A DNA stretch of 64,000 bases from Pseudohongiella sp. O18 (lineage in GTDB: Bacteria > Pseudomonadota > Gammaproteobacteria > Pseudomonadales > Pseudohongiellaceae): assembly GCF_021729085.1 (NCBI RefSeq), contig NZ_JAJSAR010000002.1, positions 1,059,445 through 1,123,444 on the forward strand. The letters run 5' to 3'. A model generated the notes under the pieces. That model saw only the letters and a program-made list of their open reading frames with translations, was not told the origin of the DNA and searched no databases. Position 1 is the stretch's first letter, and each line of letters opens with the position of its first letter. Below, in pieces: positions 61,884 through 64,000 of the stretch. The position numbers and the translations under genes were made by a program.

Positions 61884-63881
61884 CTACTCATTATGCAGTG
61901 ACTCATAAATAACAGCGGCCAGTTTTTTACTGATGCCGGGCGTTCGCGCCAGATCGGCCTCGCTCGCGCGCATTACCTCCTGTTGACCACCAAAATACTT
62001 CAATAGCTCCCGACGCCGTGCCGGGCCCAGGCCCGGAATCTGCTCCAGCGGTGATTGCGTGCGGGTTTTTGCGCGGCGCTGACGATGACCGGTGATGGCA
62101 AAGCGATGGGCTTCATCGCGCACCTGCTGCAGCAGATGCAGGGCGGGTGAGTGCGCCGGGATGGCAATCTCCTGATAGCTGTCGCCGACGGCCAGAAACA
62201 GCGTCTCCTGCCCTGCCCGCCGACTGATGCCCTTGGCGATACCAATCAGCAGCATCTGACCCAGCAGCTCGGGCGAGAGCTGGCGATTGAGCACGTCCAC
62301 CGCCTGGGCAAGCTGGCCCTTGCCGCCGTCAATCAGCAGAATGTCTGGGGTTAAAGGGGACGGAGTTTTTTTGCGCTCGCGCAAAATTACTCCGTCCCCT
62401 TTAACGTCCGTATCCCCTACTTCAGGAGCCTGCTCGCCCGCAGCGGCCTGCTCACTCCCTTCAGGCGCATCTTCGAGCAGGCTCTCGGCCACTACCCGGA
62501 ACCGACGTGACAGCGCCTGCTCCATGGCTGCGTAATCATCGCCAGCCTGGATGTCCTTGATATTGTAGCGGCGGTAGTCGGATTTAAGCGGACCGTTGTG
62601 GTCAAAGGCCACACAGGAGGCGACCGTGCTTTCACCCATGGTGTGGCTGATGTCAAAGCATTCTATGCGCCGCGGGATAAAATCCAGCTCCAGTTCGGCC
62701 TGCAGTCGCTCAAAGCGCTGCAGCATGGTCTGGCGGTTATTGATATGGCTTTGAATGGCCTGTTCGGCGTTACCGGTGGCCATGGCCAGCCAGCGGGCGC
62801 GATGACCCCGTACCGAGGCGGTCAATCGGATCTGTTTGCCAGCAGCGGTGCCAAGCGCCTCCTGCAGGCTCTGACTGCCCTTGATGGCAGGTGCAATAAT
62901 GATTTCCGCCGGGATCAGACCCGAGCCGGTGGTGACACCATCCCGCAGGTAGTACTGCGCGATAAATGATGCCAGCAGATCAGCCGCCGTTTCTGCGAGC
63001 TTGTCCTTGGGAAAAAAGTTGCGGCTGCCGATGATGCGCCCACCACGAATAGTGATCACATGAACGCAGGTATAGGCGCCCTCCAGCACGGCAGACATGA
63101 CATCGGCATCACTGCCGCCACCGGAGACAACCTGCTCGCTCTGGATACGACGCAGGTCACTGATGCGGTCGCGCAGTCTGGCGGCACTCTCGAACTCCAG
63201 TGCCGCAGATTTCTGCTCCATGCGCCGTCCCAGTTCCTGCACCAGTGAATCGCTTTTGCCCTGCAGAAACTGTGTGGCATCGCGGACATCCTGCGCGTAG
63301 TCCGTCGGTGAAATATACCCCACGCAGGGCGCGGTACAGCGGCCAATCTGGTACTGCAGACAGGGCCGGCTGCGATTGCGGAAATAGCTGTCCTCGCACT
63401 GGCGCACGCGGAACACTTTCTGCAGCAACGCCAGACTTTCGCGTACTGCACTGGCACTGGGAAATGGCCCGAAAAACGTAGCGTCACGTTTGCGGCTGCC
63501 ACGGTAGAACGCCAGTCTTGGATAGGCATCCTTGTGCGTCAGCATGATGTAGGGATAGGTCTTGTCGTCGCGCAGCTGGATATTGTATGGCGGACGATAC
63601 TTCTTGATCAGATTCTGTTCAAGCAGCAGCGCTTCGGCTTCACTGTTGGTGATCGTGACATCTATATTGGCAATGTGTGAGACCAGCGCCATGGTCTTGG
63701 CATCCAGACCACTGGCACGGAAATAATTGCTGACCCGTTTTTTCAGATTGCGGGCTTTGCCTACGTAAAGAACTTCACCTTTCTCATCCAGCATGCGGTA
63801 GACGCCGGGCCGCTGGCTCATCACCGCCAGTGCGGCCTTGGCATCGAAACCACTGGTATTTTGATTGATGATATCGCTCAT
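61884..63881 (-). CDS. uvrC: UvrABC excinuclease subunit C
   Basis: A 665-residue UvrC that makes both incisions in nucleotide-excision repair. GIY-YIG domain near residue 25 (GVYRMLDEKGEVLYVGKARN), UVR domain near 215 (FESAARLRDRISDLRRIQS), the RNase H-like nuclease from about 385, including IECFDISHTMGEST and DILLIDGGKGQLAQA, and a C-terminal helix-hairpin-helix pair (IPGLGPARRRELLKYFGG, RTPGISKKLAAVIYESL). It is some 50 residues longer than E. coli UvrC (610), owing to a low-complexity insert near residues 470-511 that includes an in-frame palindromic repeat. The start overlaps the upstream gene's stop (ATGA). Confidence 0.97.
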   Translation of the reverse strand: MSDIINQNTSGFDAKAALAVMSQRPGVYRMLDEKGEVLYVGKARNLKKRVSNYFRASGLDAKTMALVSHIANIDVTITNSEAEALLLEQNLIKKYRPPYNIQLRDDKTYPYIMLTHKDAYPRLAFYRGSRKRDATFFGPFPSASAVRESLALLQKVFRVRQCEDSYFRNRSRPCLQYQIGRCTAPCVGYISPTDYAQDVRDATQFLQGKSDSLVQELGRRMEQKSAALEFESAARLRDRISDLRRIQSEQVVSGGGSDADVMSAVLEGAYTCVHVITIRGGRIIGSRNFFPKDKLAETAADLLASFIAQYYLRDGVTTGSGLIPAEIIIAPAIKGSQSLQEALGTAAGKQIRLTASVRGHRARWLAMATGNAEQAIQSHINNRQTMLQRFERLQAELELDFIPRRIECFDISHTMGESTVASCVAFDHNGPLKSDYRRYNIKDIQAGDDYAAMEQALSRRFRVVAESLLEDAPEGSEQAAAGEQAPEVGDTDVKGDGVILRERKKTPSPLTPDILLIDGGKGQLAQAVDVLNRQLSPELLGQMLLIGIAKGISRRAGQETLFLAVGDSYQEIAIPAHSPALHLLQQVRDEAHRFAITGHRQRRAKTRTQSPLEQIPGLGPARRRELLKYFGGQQEVMRASEADLARTPGISKKLAAVIYESLHNE
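62350..62405. repeat. REP-like palindrome inserted in frame in uvrC
   Basis: GTTAAAGGGGACGGAG at the left is mirrored by CTCCGTCCCCTTTAAC at the right, with an inner TTTTGCGCtcGCGCAAAA-like pairing; 56 bp in all. It is translated as VKGDGVILRERKKTPSPLT, which joins the LIDGGKGQ nuclease motif without breaking the frame. The GGGGACGG/CCGTCCCC core also occurs at 38898-38923. Confidence 0.88.
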
Positions 63882-64000
63882 GAGATTCCGTTGATGATCT
63901 GAACTTCTGGCTCAAGATGCACGGCAAAACGTTGCCAGACATCCTGTGCAATCTGAGCGGCCAGCTCCATCAGCGCCTGACCTGGCTGAACAGGACCGGC
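63878..64000 (-). CDS. murB: Probable MurB C-terminus, 5' part beyond window
   Basis: Only the last 40 codons are visible. They read ...VQPGQALMELAAQIAQDVWQ then RFAVHLEPEVQIINGIS and stop at 63878, overlapping the uvrC start by four bases. The pattern of a short helix followed by RFxVxLEPEV matches the end of UDP-N-acetylenolpyruvoylglucosamine reductases (peptidoglycan precursor synthesis). The call rests on this short match, so it is tentative; the overlap shows co-transcription with uvrC. Confidence 0.5.
   Translation of the reverse strand, partial: AGPVQPGQALMELAAQIAQDVWQRFAVHLEPEVQIINGIS

Overview
The window looks like a chromosomal segment of a free-living, probably marine, Gammaproteobacterium. 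This is inferred from a ZipA-type divisome gene beside smc, the uvrC-pgsA-tRNA-Gly-tRNA-Cys-tRNA-Leu order known from E. coli, two arrays of 11-bp-phased PhoB boxes, a sigma-28-type promoter in front of a chemotaxis receptor, and an aerobic heterotroph's gene set. No transposase, integrase, phage gene, rRNA or CRISPR array was seen; the repeats present are small palindromic elements.

Layout. 1-5007 (minus): zipA (3' end outside the window) and smc. 5155-6285: a predicted outer-membrane barrel. 6658-16167: three large paralogous secreted proteins in one orientation, with a WecA/MraY-family sugar-phosphate transferase between the first and second; this is the best candidate here for an undescribed surface system. 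16288-17418: a Pho-box-controlled outer-membrane protein. 17595-24287: msrA, an argD-like aminotransferase, a PAS-PAS-GAF-PAS-GGDEF-EAL protein and an Aer-like chemoreceptor. 25024-33581: a leucine/isovalerate catabolic operon (liuA-B-C-D-E) ending in acetoacetyl-CoA synthetase. 34815-36710 (minus): methionine-salvage genes mtnB-mtnD-mtnC. 36808-39533 (minus): rlmI, pirin and a nitroreductase. 40127-46353: a membrane SDR-VKOR fusion, then a secreted cytochrome c/copper-monooxygenase-like protein and two secreted proteins of unknown function. 46423-50201 (minus): an OprO/OprP-type porin with Pho boxes and a penicillin/AHL acylase. 50551-56454: a complete glycerol-type ABC importer (glpSTPQ, a DUF2160 protein, glpV). 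56547-57109: a CcdAB toxin-antitoxin pair. 57263-61184: tRNA-Leu, tRNA-Cys and tRNA-Gly with a TonB receptor and a class A beta-lactamase-like gene wedged between them. 61289-64000 (minus): pgsA, uvrC and the 3' end of a probable murB.

The non-coding content is notable. One roughly 190-bp inverted-repeat element occurs three times (24.4, 33.6 and 34.6 kb) with compensatory changes in its stems. A second hairpin with an identical 26-nt loop and covarying stems lies in front of both liuA and liuB. A 135-bp tandem repeat carries the 3' tail of tRNA-Leu, itself interrupted by a 64-bp palindromic insert. A GGGGACGG-type palindrome is read through in frame inside uvrC. Two remnants were found: a one-base-frameshifted secreted-protein gene and a truncated DUF4142 gene.

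Working together: the liu operon takes isovaleryl-CoA to acetoacetate and acetyl-CoA, and AacS reactivates the acetoacetate. The glp importer feeds glycerol catabolism. The two Pho-boxed outer-membrane proteins and the glycerol importer are consistent with a cell adapted to low-phosphate water. All functions are assigned from motifs and family resemblance read by eye; no database search was run.
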